The translations under genes and the position numbers were made by a program. A DNA stretch of 64,000 nt from Vagococcus jeotgali (GTDB taxonomy: Bacteria; Bacillota; Bacilli; Lactobacillales; Vagococcaceae): contig NZ_CP142146.1 of assembly GCF_035918315.1 (NCBI RefSeq), forward strand, positions 1,426,001-1,490,000. Direction: 5' to 3'. The notes beneath the pieces were generated by a model, which was not told where the DNA came from, searched no databases, and saw only the letters and a list, made by a program, of their open reading frames with translations. Positions 1 through 8,140 of this stretch are shown here, piece by piece (the stretch's first letter is position 1; the number at the start of each line of letters is the position of its first letter).

Positions 1-21
1 CTACATGTCAATGTGTTACTT

Positions 22-51
22 AAAAAAACGATGAAATTTCATCGTTTTTTT
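22..51. terminator. Bidirectional intrinsic terminator upstream of GH92
   Basis: A perfect palindrome (ACGATGAAATTTCATCGT at 28-45) is flanked by A7 on the left and T7 on the right, so it can end transcripts on both strands. It probably ends a gene lying left of the window and insulates the GH92 gene. Confidence 0.85.
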
Positions 52-84
52 ATTATGTTCTTTAAATCGTTTCCATAAAATGTT

Positions 85-126
85 ATGATATACCATATAA
101 AAGATACTTATAAAATGATATACCAA
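85..126 (+). promoter_or_regulatory. Two degenerate GntR operator-like sites before GH92
   Basis: ATGATATACCAT (85-96) and ATGATATACCAA (115-126) differ by one and two bases from the perfect palindrome ATGATATATCAT found three times in the gntR/GH125 promoter. They lie just upstream of the GH92 ribosome binding site, so the same regulator probably controls GH92. This is inference from sequence similarity alone. Confidence 0.6.
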
Positions 127-138
127 AGGAGCTATTTT

Positions 139-2328
139 ATGTTATCACAAATCGATACAAGACACGGTACAGCTAATCAACATAGTTATTCAAATGGAAA
201 TACACTGCCTTATACTGGTGTTCCTTTTGCTATGAATTATTTTGCAGTTCAATCAACAGATCAAAAAGGTAGCTGGTGGTTCCATCCTGAAGACCGTACT
301 TTCCAAGGCTTTCGTTTAACTCACCAACCAAGTCCGTGGATGGGAGATTTTTCTCATATGCTTATTTCTCCAGTATCGGGAGAATTACGATCAACAGAAC
401 TTTTCTTCAACCAGGGATCATATCGTCCTGAAGCAGCGATTTTTTCACCCCATTATCTAGAAGTTTATTCAGAAAGACATCGTATTTTAAGTCAGTTAAC
501 TGGCTTCACTTATGGTAGTCACATGAATTTTACTTATAAACGTGCTGGTGAAGCTAATGGGCTGTTAATCACCTCTCCTGGCCCAACCTCATTTACTAAA
601 GAAGGAAATACATTAAAAGGTTATATTACTAACTTTTCTGGCTCTGAGGATAAAGAATTAAAAATGTATGTTTCAATGACTTTTTCTGAGGATATTACAA
701 ATTGGAAAACAACCATAGACGAAAAAATTGAGGAGATTAAAGGAAATACTTATACAGCTGACAATGCTTCTTTCTATATCGGCTTTGAGACAAAAGATGT
801 ATCTCAAACAATCGATGTCATTTTAGCCACTTCATTTATCTCTGTTGAACAAGCTGATTTAAACCTATCTCGTGAATTAAATAAAACATTTGCTGAGCAT
901 AAAGAGGAAGCTTGTGACAAATGGCTATCTTACTTAAATAGAATTGAAGTCCAAGATCGTGACCAAGATAAGGTTAAATTATTTTATCAAATGATGTATC
1001 GCAGCTTTTTATTTCCACAAACTTGGCATGAATACAATGATAAAGATGAGGCAGTTCATTATGATACATTGAGTAAATCAGTAAAACCTGGTTATTACTA
1101 TACAAATAATGGCTTCTGGGATACCTGTCGTTCAGTTTATCCACTATATTCACTCATTGCTATTGAAGAGTATGAAAAAATGCTACAAGGTTTTTATAAT
1201 GCTTATAAAAATAGTGGCTACTTGCCAAAATGGTTATCTCCTGATGAGCGTGGCTTAATGCCTGGTACTTTAATTGATGCTGTTATTGCTGATGCTGCCG
1301 TTAAAGGAATTGCAACTGATATGATGCCTGACTTTTTAGAAGCTATGCTAAAAAGTGCGACAACAAGTAGTGGCAAAGATAATTATGGTCGTCAAGGAAC
1401 GATAGACTACTTAAAATATGGTTATGTTCCAACTGATTATCATGAAAGTGTCAATCATACTCAAGATTATGCTTATAGTGATTTTTGTATTGCTCGTGTG
1501 GCTGATGTTCTTAATAAAGTAGATATCAAAGATAAGTATGAAAAACAATCTCTAAATTACCGTAATTTAGTTGATAAAGAGTATGGTGTATTACGTGCTA
1601 AAGATAGTCAAGGTAATCCTCGTACACCATTTAATCCTTATGCTTGGGGCCGTGACTATGCCGAGGGAAGTGCCTTCCAAAATAGTTTTGCAGCCTTCCA
1701 TGACTATCAAGGATTGATTAATGAACATGGTGGTGTAGAGCGTTTTACAGAGATTATCACAGAATTATCTAATTCTTACCCAATCTTTGATGTGGATGGT
1801 TATGGGTTTGAAATTCATGAAATGAGTGAAATGGCAGCCATCGACTTTGGACAAATCGCTATTTCAAACCAACCAAGTTTCCATTTGCCTTACTTATTTA
1901 ATTATGTTGGACAATTAAGTACTACCCAAATGATTTTAAAAGAGTTAATGACACGTGCCTTTAAACTTGGCTATGATGGTTATCCAGGAGATGAGGATAA
2001 CGGTAGTATGAGTGCTTGGTATATTTTAAACAGTCTAGGTTTCTATCCTGTGACTCCAGGAAGTGGAGAGTATGCGATTGGTATTTCTTTATTTGATAAA
2101 GCAACAATTCATTTATCAAATGGAAAAACTCTAATTGTTGAGACAGAAAATAATGTAGCGCAGTACCACTATACAAAAGAGATTACTCTAAATGGTAGTA
2201 AACACGAATCGTTATTCTTCACTTATGATGAGTTGATGAATGGTGGCGAGATTATCTATGATTTAGCACTCGTTCCACCTACAACAACGTATACTAGTGA
2301 GCAACTGCCTTATTCATTAACCAAATAA
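139..2328 (+). CDS. GH92 family alpha-1,2-mannosidase
   Basis: Exo-acting, calcium-dependent alpha-mannosidase of glycoside hydrolase family 92, which trims alpha-1,2-linked (and related) mannose from N-glycan oligosaccharides. The family signature motifs are visible: GFWDTCRSVYPL in the middle of the protein and DEDNGSMSAWYILNSLGFYP near the C terminus. The ATG at 139 is chosen because AAAGGAG lies 6-7 bases before it; an upstream in-frame ATG at 85 falls inside the operator-like sites and has no ribosome binding site. The product is 729 residues with no signal peptide, so it is probably cytoplasmic. It belongs functionally with the GH125, GH38 and GH84 genes downstream, a combination resembling the pneumococcal GH38-GH125-GH92 locus. 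An IS256 element now follows it. Confidence 0.92.
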   Translation: MLSQIDTRHGTANQHSYSNGNTLPYTGVPFAMNYFAVQSTDQKGSWWFHPEDRTFQGFRLTHQPSPWMGDFSHMLISPVSGELRSTELFFNQGSYRPEAAIFSPHYLEVYSERHRILSQLTGFTYGSHMNFTYKRAGEANGLLITSPGPTSFTKEGNTLKGYITNFSGSEDKELKMYVSMTFSEDITNWKTTIDEKIEEIKGNTYTADNASFYIGFETKDVSQTIDVILATSFISVEQADLNLSRELNKTFAEHKEEACDKWLSYLNRIEVQDRDQDKVKLFYQMMYRSFLFPQTWHEYNDKDEAVHYDTLSKSVKPGYYYTNNGFWDTCRSVYPLYSLIAIEEYEKMLQGFYNAYKNSGYLPKWLSPDERGLMPGTLIDAVIADAAVKGIATDMMPDFLEAMLKSATTSSGKDNYGRQGTIDYLKYGYVPTDYHESVNHTQDYAYSDFCIARVADVLNKVDIKDKYEKQSLNYRNLVDKEYGVLRAKDSQGNPRTPFNPYAWGRDYAEGSAFQNSFAAFHDYQGLINEHGGVERFTEIITELSNSYPIFDVDGYGFEIHEMSEMAAIDFGQIAISNQPSFHLPYLFNYVGQLSTTQMILKELMTRAFKLGYDGYPGDEDNGSMSAWYILNSLGFYPVTPGSGEYAIGISLFDKATIHLSNGKTLIVETENNVAQYHYTKEITLNGSKHESLFFTYDELMNGGEIIYDLALVPPTTTYTSEQLPYSLTK

Positions 2329-2333
2329 ATGAT

Positions 2334-2380
2334 AAAAAAACGACTCAGAAAAATGATTAATGACTTTTTCTGAGTCGTTT
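2334..2380. terminator. Bidirectional terminator after GH92
   Basis: The inverted repeat CGACTCAGAAAAA (2341-2353) / TTTTTCTGAGTCG (2365-2377) is flanked by A and T runs. Before the IS256 insertion it lay directly between the convergent GH92 and GH84 genes and would have served both. Confidence 0.85.
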
Positions 2381-2383
2381 ATT
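2376..2383. repeat. Left 8-bp target duplication of IS256
   Basis: CGTTTATT directly borders the left end of the element and is repeated exactly at 3906-3913. Eight to nine bases is the usual duplication length for the IS256 family. Confidence 0.8.
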
Positions 2384-2396
2384 GAGAGTGTAATAT

Positions 2397-2456
2397 AAAC
2401 CGTGTAAGTAACCTACCATCCTAGGTAGTGGGTTGCTTCGCGGTTTTTCTTTTTTT
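2397..2456 (+). terminator. Terminator-like hairpin ahead of the IS256 transposase
   Basis: A GC-rich stem (AACCG...CGGTT enclosing CTACC/GGTAG) is followed by TTTTTCTTTTTTT, all upstream of the transposase ribosome binding site. It probably stops read-through transcription from outside the element, keeping transposase expression low. The role is inferred. Confidence 0.5.
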
Positions 2457-2482
2457 ACAATAGATTAAAGGAGTGGTAAGTC

Positions 2483-3724
2483 ATGACAAAAAAGAAAAAA
2501 GATCAAAAATCAGCGAAGTTAGCTCAATCAATTATTGATGCCTATCAACCAGAATCGGTTGAAGACATGCAAGAAGCCCTAAAAGATGTTTTTGGACCGA
2601 TGTTTGAAGCAATGCTTCGTGGAGAATTAGATAATCATTTAGGTTATGAGAATCAGTCAAGACAAGAAAAAGAAACTCAAAACAGACGGAATGGATATGG
2701 AAATAAAAAATTAAAAACAAGTTTTGGTGAATTAGACATTCAGGTTCCTAGAGATAGAGACGCTTCTTTTGAGCCAGAAATTATTCCTAAAAGAAGCAGA
2801 GACGTTTCAAGTATTGAAGGAAAAGTTCTTTCTATGTATGCCAAAGGCATGAGTCAACGAGATATTGCCTCGACAATTGAAGATATTTATGGTTTTACTA
2901 TTTCTCATGATATGGTGTCGGATATCACAGATCAAATATTACCAGAACTTGAGGAATGGCAAATCAGACCTCTGGCCAAATGCTATGCCTTCTTGTTTGT
3001 CGATTGTATGTATGTCACTCTAAGAGAAAATTATGAAGTGAAAGAATGTGCGGTGTATACAATTCTTGGTTATGATTTAAAAGGAAATAAAGAAATTCTA
3101 GGTCTTTGGCTAAATCAAACAGAATCGAAAAATAGATGGATGCAGATTTTTGATGAGATTAAAGAGCGTGGCGTTGAAGATATTTTGTTTATTTCAATGG
3201 ATGGTGTATCAGGGCTTGAAAATGGAGCCAAAGCTATTTTCCCAGGTGTTGTCGTTCAACGTTGTCTGGTCCATTTAGTTAGAAATGCCCTTCGTTATGT
3301 GCCAAGTAAAAGTTATAAAGAGGTTTGTAAGGATATGAAGTCTTTTTACAGTGCCTCCTCCTTAAAAGCGGCTCAAACAGCTTTTGATACCTTTCAAACA
3401 AAGTGGGCAGTCTATCCTGGAGCTATTGATGTTTGGAAAAGAAATTTCCACCATGTCGAACAATTATTTGATTACGGCTCAGCTATTCGAAAAATAATGT
3501 ACACGACAAATGCTGTAGAAAGTGTTCACTCTAGTTTCCGCAAGGTAACTAAAAAAGGAGCTTTCCCTAATGAGAATGCCCTTCTTAAGCTATTATATCT
3601 TCGAGTGAAAGAACTTCAAAGTAAATGGGAAGGTGGGCATGTTCATAATTGGGCTATGGTGCTTAACCAATTAACGGTCAACGACTCTTTTTCAAAACGT
3701 GTCGAAAAATATAATCGTTACTAA
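2483..3724 (+). CDS. IS256-family (MULE) transposase
   Basis: The 413-residue product has the usual length and layout of IS256-type DDE transposases. Visible elements are FVDCMYVTLRE (first catalytic Asp), ISMDGVSGLENG (second Asp), QRCLVHLVRN with the family C-x2-H signature, and YTTNAVESVHSSFRK carrying the catalytic Glu. The start is supported by AAGGAG 10 bases upstream. The gene looks intact, so the element may still be active. Confidence 0.95.
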   Translation: MTKKKKDQKSAKLAQSIIDAYQPESVEDMQEALKDVFGPMFEAMLRGELDNHLGYENQSRQEKETQNRRNGYGNKKLKTSFGELDIQVPRDRDASFEPEIIPKRSRDVSSIEGKVLSMYAKGMSQRDIASTIEDIYGFTISHDMVSDITDQILPELEEWQIRPLAKCYAFLFVDCMYVTLRENYEVKECAVYTILGYDLKGNKEILGLWLNQTESKNRWMQIFDEIKERGVEDILFISMDGVSGLENGAKAIFPGVVVQRCLVHLVRNALRYVPSKSYKEVCKDMKSFYSASSLKAAQTAFDTFQTKWAVYPGAIDVWKRNFHHVEQLFDYGSAIRKIMYTTNAVESVHSSFRKVTKKGAFPNENALLKLLYLRVKELQSKWEGGHVHNWAMVLNQLTVNDSFSKRVEKYNRY

Positions 3725-3746
3725 TCAAAATAAGTGAGACATATAA

Positions 3747-3854
3747 AATTTGACAACGAGTCTCTCGTCCTGCGATTTTTTATCGGGACAAGAGGTTTAT
3801 TAAAAATACCCTCTTATTCCTAGAGATTATCACAGGACGACTCATTGTCAAATT
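3747..3854. repeat. Long imperfect inverted repeat at the IS256 right end
   Basis: The sequence AATTTGACAACGAGTC...CGTCCTG (3747-3772) pairs with CAGGACGACTCATTGTCAAATT (3833-3854), leaving a three-base bulge. A smaller hairpin (AGAGG/CCTCT) lies in the loop. It could act as a terminator for the transposase or as a transposase recognition or regulatory structure; the sequence does not decide which. Confidence 0.6.
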
Positions 3855-3905
3855 GAGTTTCTATTTTTATTTTTAAGGAATTTACACACTTAACTTGACA
3901 AACCC

Positions 3906-3913
3906 CGTTTATT
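3906..3913. repeat. Right 8-bp target duplication of IS256
   Basis: CGTTTATT matches 2376-2383 exactly. Its last base is the final base of the GH84 stop codon, so the insertion just missed the coding region. Confidence 0.8.
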
Positions 3914-5595
3914 TAATTGCCTATTTCAATTTCATTTAAAAAATGGGTATTATAATACGTTAAAGGAATATTAGATCCTACTCGGTAAGTCATCTCTTCT
4001 AAACTAGCTACAATCATTTTTGTCCTACTATCTTCTTCATTGATTAGAGTATTCCATAACTCACACTCTAATTTTATCCTCTCAATCCAAGGACTTATTT
4101 CTAATTGAAACTGATTATTTTCAATTGTTTTAATCTTTTCAATTACTTCTCTTAACTCCTCTAATAACCTACCTAATACCTTTGTTTCACCTCTTTCAAT
4201 CGCCAATTCAATATCTATCCATCTTACAGGCTCTATGTGACGATTTTTAAAGTGAGAACAAAAGATATCTAGACTATGTTTTATTTCTTCTTCATTTGTC
4301 CACAAGTCATAGACATCATAAAAATCTCTCACAGCATCAAAAGTGCTTGTTTGCCACATATATTGTGCACTACTAGCAACGGTAAATTTTGATAATTCCC
4401 ATTGAGGCATAGGATTTAATACGATACCTTTCACTTGATAGGCTTTATCACCCAAGGCCTGACTACGATTTTTATATGGACTTAAAAATAATAATTCATT
4501 GTCGGCTTCAAAATCATTCACAGGAACATTATCCCAAATAATCATCTCTCGTTCGTAAACTTGACTCATCTCTTTTATATTTGATTCTGAAATTTGTCTA
4601 GCTAAAGTGCTTGGTCCAGTCCAAAAGAAAGGAACATTTTGATTTACCATCTTAGTTAAATGCATTAAATAATATGAATCCATGTGATTATCATACTCAG
4701 TCGGGCAAGCTACAAGTTCTACCTGAGGGATCTGTTCAACTAAAAAATCATAAACATAATTAATTAAATAAGCATGCATATCCGCATTTGAACTGAATTT
4801 TTTACGCATAGGTACTGATAACGTATAATCAATATCATCCATCAGAAGGCCAAACCTCGTCACACCAAGATCTATTAATTGTTGTAACTTATTTTCAAGT
4901 TCTTTTAAATCTTCTTTGTTTAGTATATTTATATCATTTCCTGGACTTATCATATACCAAAAATCGACCTGTACCGTGTCAGCCAAGGTGATTAATTCTT
5001 GAAATCTATCTAACTCCGAACTAGGATATGGCTCACGCCAGAGTTTACGCTGATAGTCATCATCTTTTGGGGCATACATGTAAGTGTTCATTCTCTCGTG
5101 ACTGATCCATTTAATACAATCTAGGCGCATTTCATGAGTCCAAGGTGTTCCATAAAACCCTTCAATAACTCCTCGAAGAGAAAATGATGGTGTATGTTTC
5201 ACTTTAAGAACTGGTATAAAAAATGAATCATTTTGTTTCATAATCATTTGAGATAGCAACTTTATAGCATAGTTAAAGCCACGTCTATTAAAACTTTTTA
5301 TTTTTATTTGATATAATTCTGGACATATCAATAGCTCAAATCCATCATGACCTATCTCACGAGAAAACTCGTGAATAAGTGTCATATGAGGGGAAGTAGT
5401 ACTAGAATTATCTTGCCAAGTAATATTTTTTGAAAAGAGAGTTAGATCAATCATAGACTCGTGATTTTGAAATCTAAAATATTTACCAACAAACAAGATT
5501 CTAAGTTCTTCTTCATCAATACGGATAAAATCTTGAGTAAAAACAACCTCATCATACTTCCTTAAAGCTTTTTGAATGGTTTTAAGAATCATCAT
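3913..5595 (-). CDS. GH84 family beta-N-acetylglucosaminidase
   Basis: This protein resembles bacterial O-GlcNAcase/NagJ-type hexosaminidases, which cleave terminal beta-linked GlcNAc by substrate-assisted catalysis. An N-terminal GH20b-like region is followed by the catalytic barrel, which begins at RGVIEGFYGTPWTHEMR and carries the paired catalytic aspartates in FGLLMDDIDY. The ATG at 5595 is preferred because AAGGGG lies six bases before it; a TTG 42 bases upstream inside gntR lacks such a site. The product is about 560 residues without signal peptide. It lies 16 bases after gntR in a two-gene unit. The IS256 insertion separated it from the terminator it formerly shared with GH92. Confidence 0.9.
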   Translation of the reverse strand: MMILKTIQKALRKYDEVVFTQDFIRIDEEELRILFVGKYFRFQNHESMIDLTLFSKNITWQDNSSTTSPHMTLIHEFSREIGHDGFELLICPELYQIKIKSFNRRGFNYAIKLLSQMIMKQNDSFFIPVLKVKHTPSFSLRGVIEGFYGTPWTHEMRLDCIKWISHERMNTYMYAPKDDDYQRKLWREPYPSSELDRFQELITLADTVQVDFWYMISPGNDINILNKEDLKELENKLQQLIDLGVTRFGLLMDDIDYTLSVPMRKKFSSNADMHAYLINYVYDFLVEQIPQVELVACPTEYDNHMDSYYLMHLTKMVNQNVPFFWTGPSTLARQISESNIKEMSQVYEREMIIWDNVPVNDFEADNELLFLSPYKNRSQALGDKAYQVKGIVLNPMPQWELSKFTVASSAQYMWQTSTFDAVRDFYDVYDLWTNEEEIKHSLDIFCSHFKNRHIEPVRWIDIELAIERGETKVLGRLLEELREVIEKIKTIENNQFQLEISPWIERIKLECELWNTLINEEDSRTKMIVASLEEMTYRVGSNIPLTYYNTHFLNEIEIGN

Positions 5596-5611
5596 GTTGA
5601 ACCCCTTATCT

Positions 5612-6673
5612 TTAATTAGTCGTACTTTCTCTAACAATTAATTTTACAGGTATCACATGTTCACTTGCAACTTGTGACCTGATCGTCACGTTATTAATCA
5701 GCAACTTAGCAGCGACTTCTCCCATTTTGTAAAAATCTTGGGCAATTGTAGTTAGCGGTGGATCCATTAGTTGTGTAGCTTGAATGTTATCAAAACCAAC
5801 AATCGCAACATCAGCCCCAATATCTAATCCTCTTTGTTTTAAATAAGTCATTAAACGAATAGCTAAAACATCATTTTCAACCACTAATCCTGTTTTTATA
5901 TCTGCTTGATATATAATTTCTTCATAAACACGATTAAAGAAATCATCTGTCTCTTCTTCTGGTTCTTTTAATAAATATTTAGGTAATAAATTAACTTGAT
6001 ACATACCTGATAAATAACCTAAATAGCGATCCCTCACTGATGACACATCAGTTAAACGATTACCACTCACAAATAAAATTTGTTCACACCCAGTACTTGC
6101 TAAATGCTCTGTTGATAATAAACCTCCAGATTCATTATCAGCCACTACTGAACTATAATTCATCTTCTCAATCGTTTTATCTAATAAAATCACAGGTATA
6201 TCTTGAAGTTGACATTGATATAAAAAATCAAGGCTTTCTTGTGTATTAATTGGATAGTAGATAATACCTGCATAATCTTCTTTTAAATTAATAGATTTTT
6301 CTGAGGATAGCCACTCATGAGGTTGCATATGTAACCTATAATCTGTATCCTTTAATGTTTCTAAAATCCCTTCTGCATAATTCCCAAAGCCCTCATTTTG
6401 AGCAAAAGGCATCACAAATAATAAATTATCACTCGTTGATACACAGATGCCTTTCTCTCTTTTTTTAACAAAGCTCCCTTTTCCTCTCACACGATATATC
6501 AAATCTTCTGTTTCAAGCTCTACAAGAGCTCTTTTTGATGTGATTCGACTAACACCATATGACTCTGCCAACTCTAATTCTGTTGGTATCTGCCCTTCTT
6601 CTTCATAAACACCTGTTAATATATCTTTCTTTAAGTCTTGATATATCTTTTTATATAAAGGCTTACTAGCCAT
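5612..6673 (-). CDS. GntR/LacI-type transcriptional regulator of the glycan locus
   Basis: The 353-residue regulator has an N-terminal GntR winged helix (about residues 5-73, with PTELELAESYGVSRITSKRAL) and a C-terminal periplasmic-binding-protein-like sugar sensor domain of LacI type (ending in VAIVGFDNIQATQLMDPPLTT), the architecture of AraR-like repressors. It is divergent from GH125-GH38 and cotranscribed with GH84. Three palindromes between it and GH125 are probable operators, which suggests derepression by a mannose- or GlcNAc-containing glycan fragment. The inducer is not predictable from sequence. Confidence 0.9.
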   Translation of the reverse strand: MASKPLYKKIYQDLKKDILTGVYEEEGQIPTELELAESYGVSRITSKRALVELETEDLIYRVRGKGSFVKKREKGICVSTSDNLLFVMPFAQNEGFGNYAEGILETLKDTDYRLHMQPHEWLSSEKSINLKEDYAGIIYYPINTQESLDFLYQCQLQDIPVILLDKTIEKMNYSSVVADNESGGLLSTEHLASTGCEQILFVSGNRLTDVSSVRDRYLGYLSGMYQVNLLPKYLLKEPEEETDDFFNRVYEEIIYQADIKTGLVVENDVLAIRLMTYLKQRGLDIGADVAIVGFDNIQATQLMDPPLTTIAQDFYKMGEVAAKLLINNVTIRSQVASEHVIPVKLIVRESTTN

Positions 6674-6702
6674 AATCTTTCACCTACTTCTTTCCTTTAT
6701 TC

Positions 6703-6714
6703 ATGATATATCAT
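6703..6714. promoter_or_regulatory. GntR operator 1 (ATGATATATCAT)
   Basis: A perfect 12-bp palindrome lies 29 bases upstream of the gntR start codon, positioned for autoregulation. Copies 2 and 3 are at 6765-6776 and 6797-6808. Confidence 0.8.
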
Positions 6715-6752
6715 ACCATATAAAAAAACTTTAAAAAACTATAATTATCGAC

Positions 6753-6781
6753 TAGACAGCCTTAATGATATATCATATAAT
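6753..6781 (+). promoter_or_regulatory. Promoter of GH125-GH38
   Basis: TAGACA (6753-6758) and TATAAT (6776-6781) are separated by exactly 17 bases, a near-consensus sigma-A promoter. Operator 2 fills the spacer and touches the -10, the position expected for repression. Confidence 0.75.
6765..6776. promoter_or_regulatory. GntR operator 2 (ATGATATATCAT)
   Basis: A perfect palindrome lies inside the spacer of the GH125 promoter and overlaps the first base of the -10. Confidence 0.8.
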
Positions 6782-6796
6782 AAGAATTACAAATAA

Positions 6797-6808
6797 ATGA
6801 TATATCAT
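6797..6808. promoter_or_regulatory. GntR operator 3 (ATGATATATCAT)
   Basis: A third perfect copy lies just downstream of the predicted transcription start of GH125 and directly before its ribosome binding site. Confidence 0.8.
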
Positions 6809-6824
6809 CAGGAGGAAATAAATT

Positions 6825-8126
6825 ATGGCTTACACAGAAGTACCAACATCAGTACAAACATTTATGGATAAAATGGAAGCGCTATGCATTGACGAGCATC
6901 CACGTTGGGCAGAAAACTTTAAAGCAGGATTTGCAAATACTCTACTGACAACAGTTAGACGCTACGATGACGGTACAACGTTTTTACTTACAGGAGATAT
7001 TCCTGCTATGTGGCTTCGTGATTCTACAGCCCAGTTTCGTCCTTATTTAGTGATTGCTAAAGAAGACAAAGATATTCGTGACATGATTGCTGGCTTAGTA
7101 AAACGTCAGTTTAGATATATAAATATGGATCCATATGCTAATGCATTTAATGAAGAAGCAAATAATAAAGGGCATCAAAGTGATGACACTGAAATGACTC
7201 CATGGATTTGGGAGAGAAAATATGAAATTGATTCATTATGTTACCCAGTTCAACTAGCTTATCTTTTATACAAACAAACAGGCGAAACATCTCAGTTTAA
7301 CGAAGATTTCCATGAGGGAGTTAAAAAAATCCTTGAAGTTTGGAAAACGGAACAAAATCATAAAAATTCTCCCTACAGCTTCGAAAGAGATACAACACGC
7401 CTTGAAGACACACTATCTCACGACGGCAAAGGAACACCCGTTGCAGAAACTGGTATGACTTGGTCAGGATTTAGACCTAGTGATGATGCTTGTATTTACG
7501 GTTACTTAGTCCCATCAAATATGTTCGCTGTTGTAGTTTTAGGATATATTGAAGAGATCTATTCAACATTATTTAATGAACCAAACATTGTTGAAGAAGC
7601 CAAACAATTACGTCTTGAAATTGACAAAGGAATTAAAGAACATGCCATTGTTAAAAATGCTGCAGGTGAAGATATTTTTGCTTATGAAGTTGACGGTTTA
7701 GGTGGCTATTCAATTATGGATGATTCAAATGTACCAAGTTTAATGGCAGCCCCTTACTTAGGTTACTGTGCTAAGGATGATGACTTCTATCTAAATACTC
7801 GTCAAACACTTTTAAGCAAAGAAAATCCTTATTTTTATGAAGGAAAATTTGCTAAAGGTATCGGAAGCTCTCATACTCCTGAAAATTACGTTTGGCCAAT
7901 CGCTCTATCAATTGAAGGGTTAACAACAGATGACAAAGCTGAAAAAGAACGTATCTTAAACCTATTAGTTGATTGTGATGGTGGGACTAACTTAATGCAT
8001 GAAGGATTTGATGTGGATAATCCAAACAACTTCACTCGTGACTGGTTCTCATGGGCAAATATGATGTTTTGTGAGCTTGTGATGGACTACTATGACATTC
8101 GTATTGATGCACATTATGACAAATAA
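6825..8126 (+). CDS. GH125 exo-alpha-1,6-mannosidase
   Basis: The 433-residue protein matches the GH125 family in length and motifs, including GDIPAMWLRDSTAQFRPYL near residue 60, ETGMTWSGFRPSDDACIYGY in the middle and the C-terminal NFTRDWFSWANMMFCEL. The pneumococcal homologue removes non-reducing alpha-1,6-linked mannose from N-glycan cores by inversion. There is no signal peptide, so it acts in the cytoplasm. AGGAGG supports the start. The GH38 gene follows after 14 bases, so the two form one operon under the operator-controlled promoter. Confidence 0.94.
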   Translation: MAYTEVPTSVQTFMDKMEALCIDEHPRWAENFKAGFANTLLTTVRRYDDGTTFLLTGDIPAMWLRDSTAQFRPYLVIAKEDKDIRDMIAGLVKRQFRYINMDPYANAFNEEANNKGHQSDDTEMTPWIWERKYEIDSLCYPVQLAYLLYKQTGETSQFNEDFHEGVKKILEVWKTEQNHKNSPYSFERDTTRLEDTLSHDGKGTPVAETGMTWSGFRPSDDACIYGYLVPSNMFAVVVLGYIEEIYSTLFNEPNIVEEAKQLRLEIDKGIKEHAIVKNAAGEDIFAYEVDGLGGYSIMDDSNVPSLMAAPYLGYCAKDDDFYLNTRQTLLSKENPYFYEGKFAKGIGSSHTPENYVWPIALSIEGLTTDDKAEKERILNLLVDCDGGTNLMHEGFDVDNPNNFTRDWFSWANMMFCELVMDYYDIRIDAHYDK

Positions 8127-8140
8127 GGAGATTAACTAAC

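Larger units (their letters stand above)
2384..3905 (+). mobile_element. IS256-family insertion sequence, about 1.52 kb
   Basis: The element is bounded by the direct repeat CGTTTATT. Its ends form imperfect inverted repeats of about 24 bp that share GTGTAA at the inner edge (left end starting GAGAGTGTAATATAAACC; right end, reversed, starting GGGTTTGTCAAGTTAAG). It holds one transposase gene, a terminator-like hairpin before that gene and a long imperfect inverted repeat after it. It sits between the GH92 terminator and the GH84 stop codon and disrupts neither coding region. The exact right edge is uncertain by one base. Confidence 0.85.
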
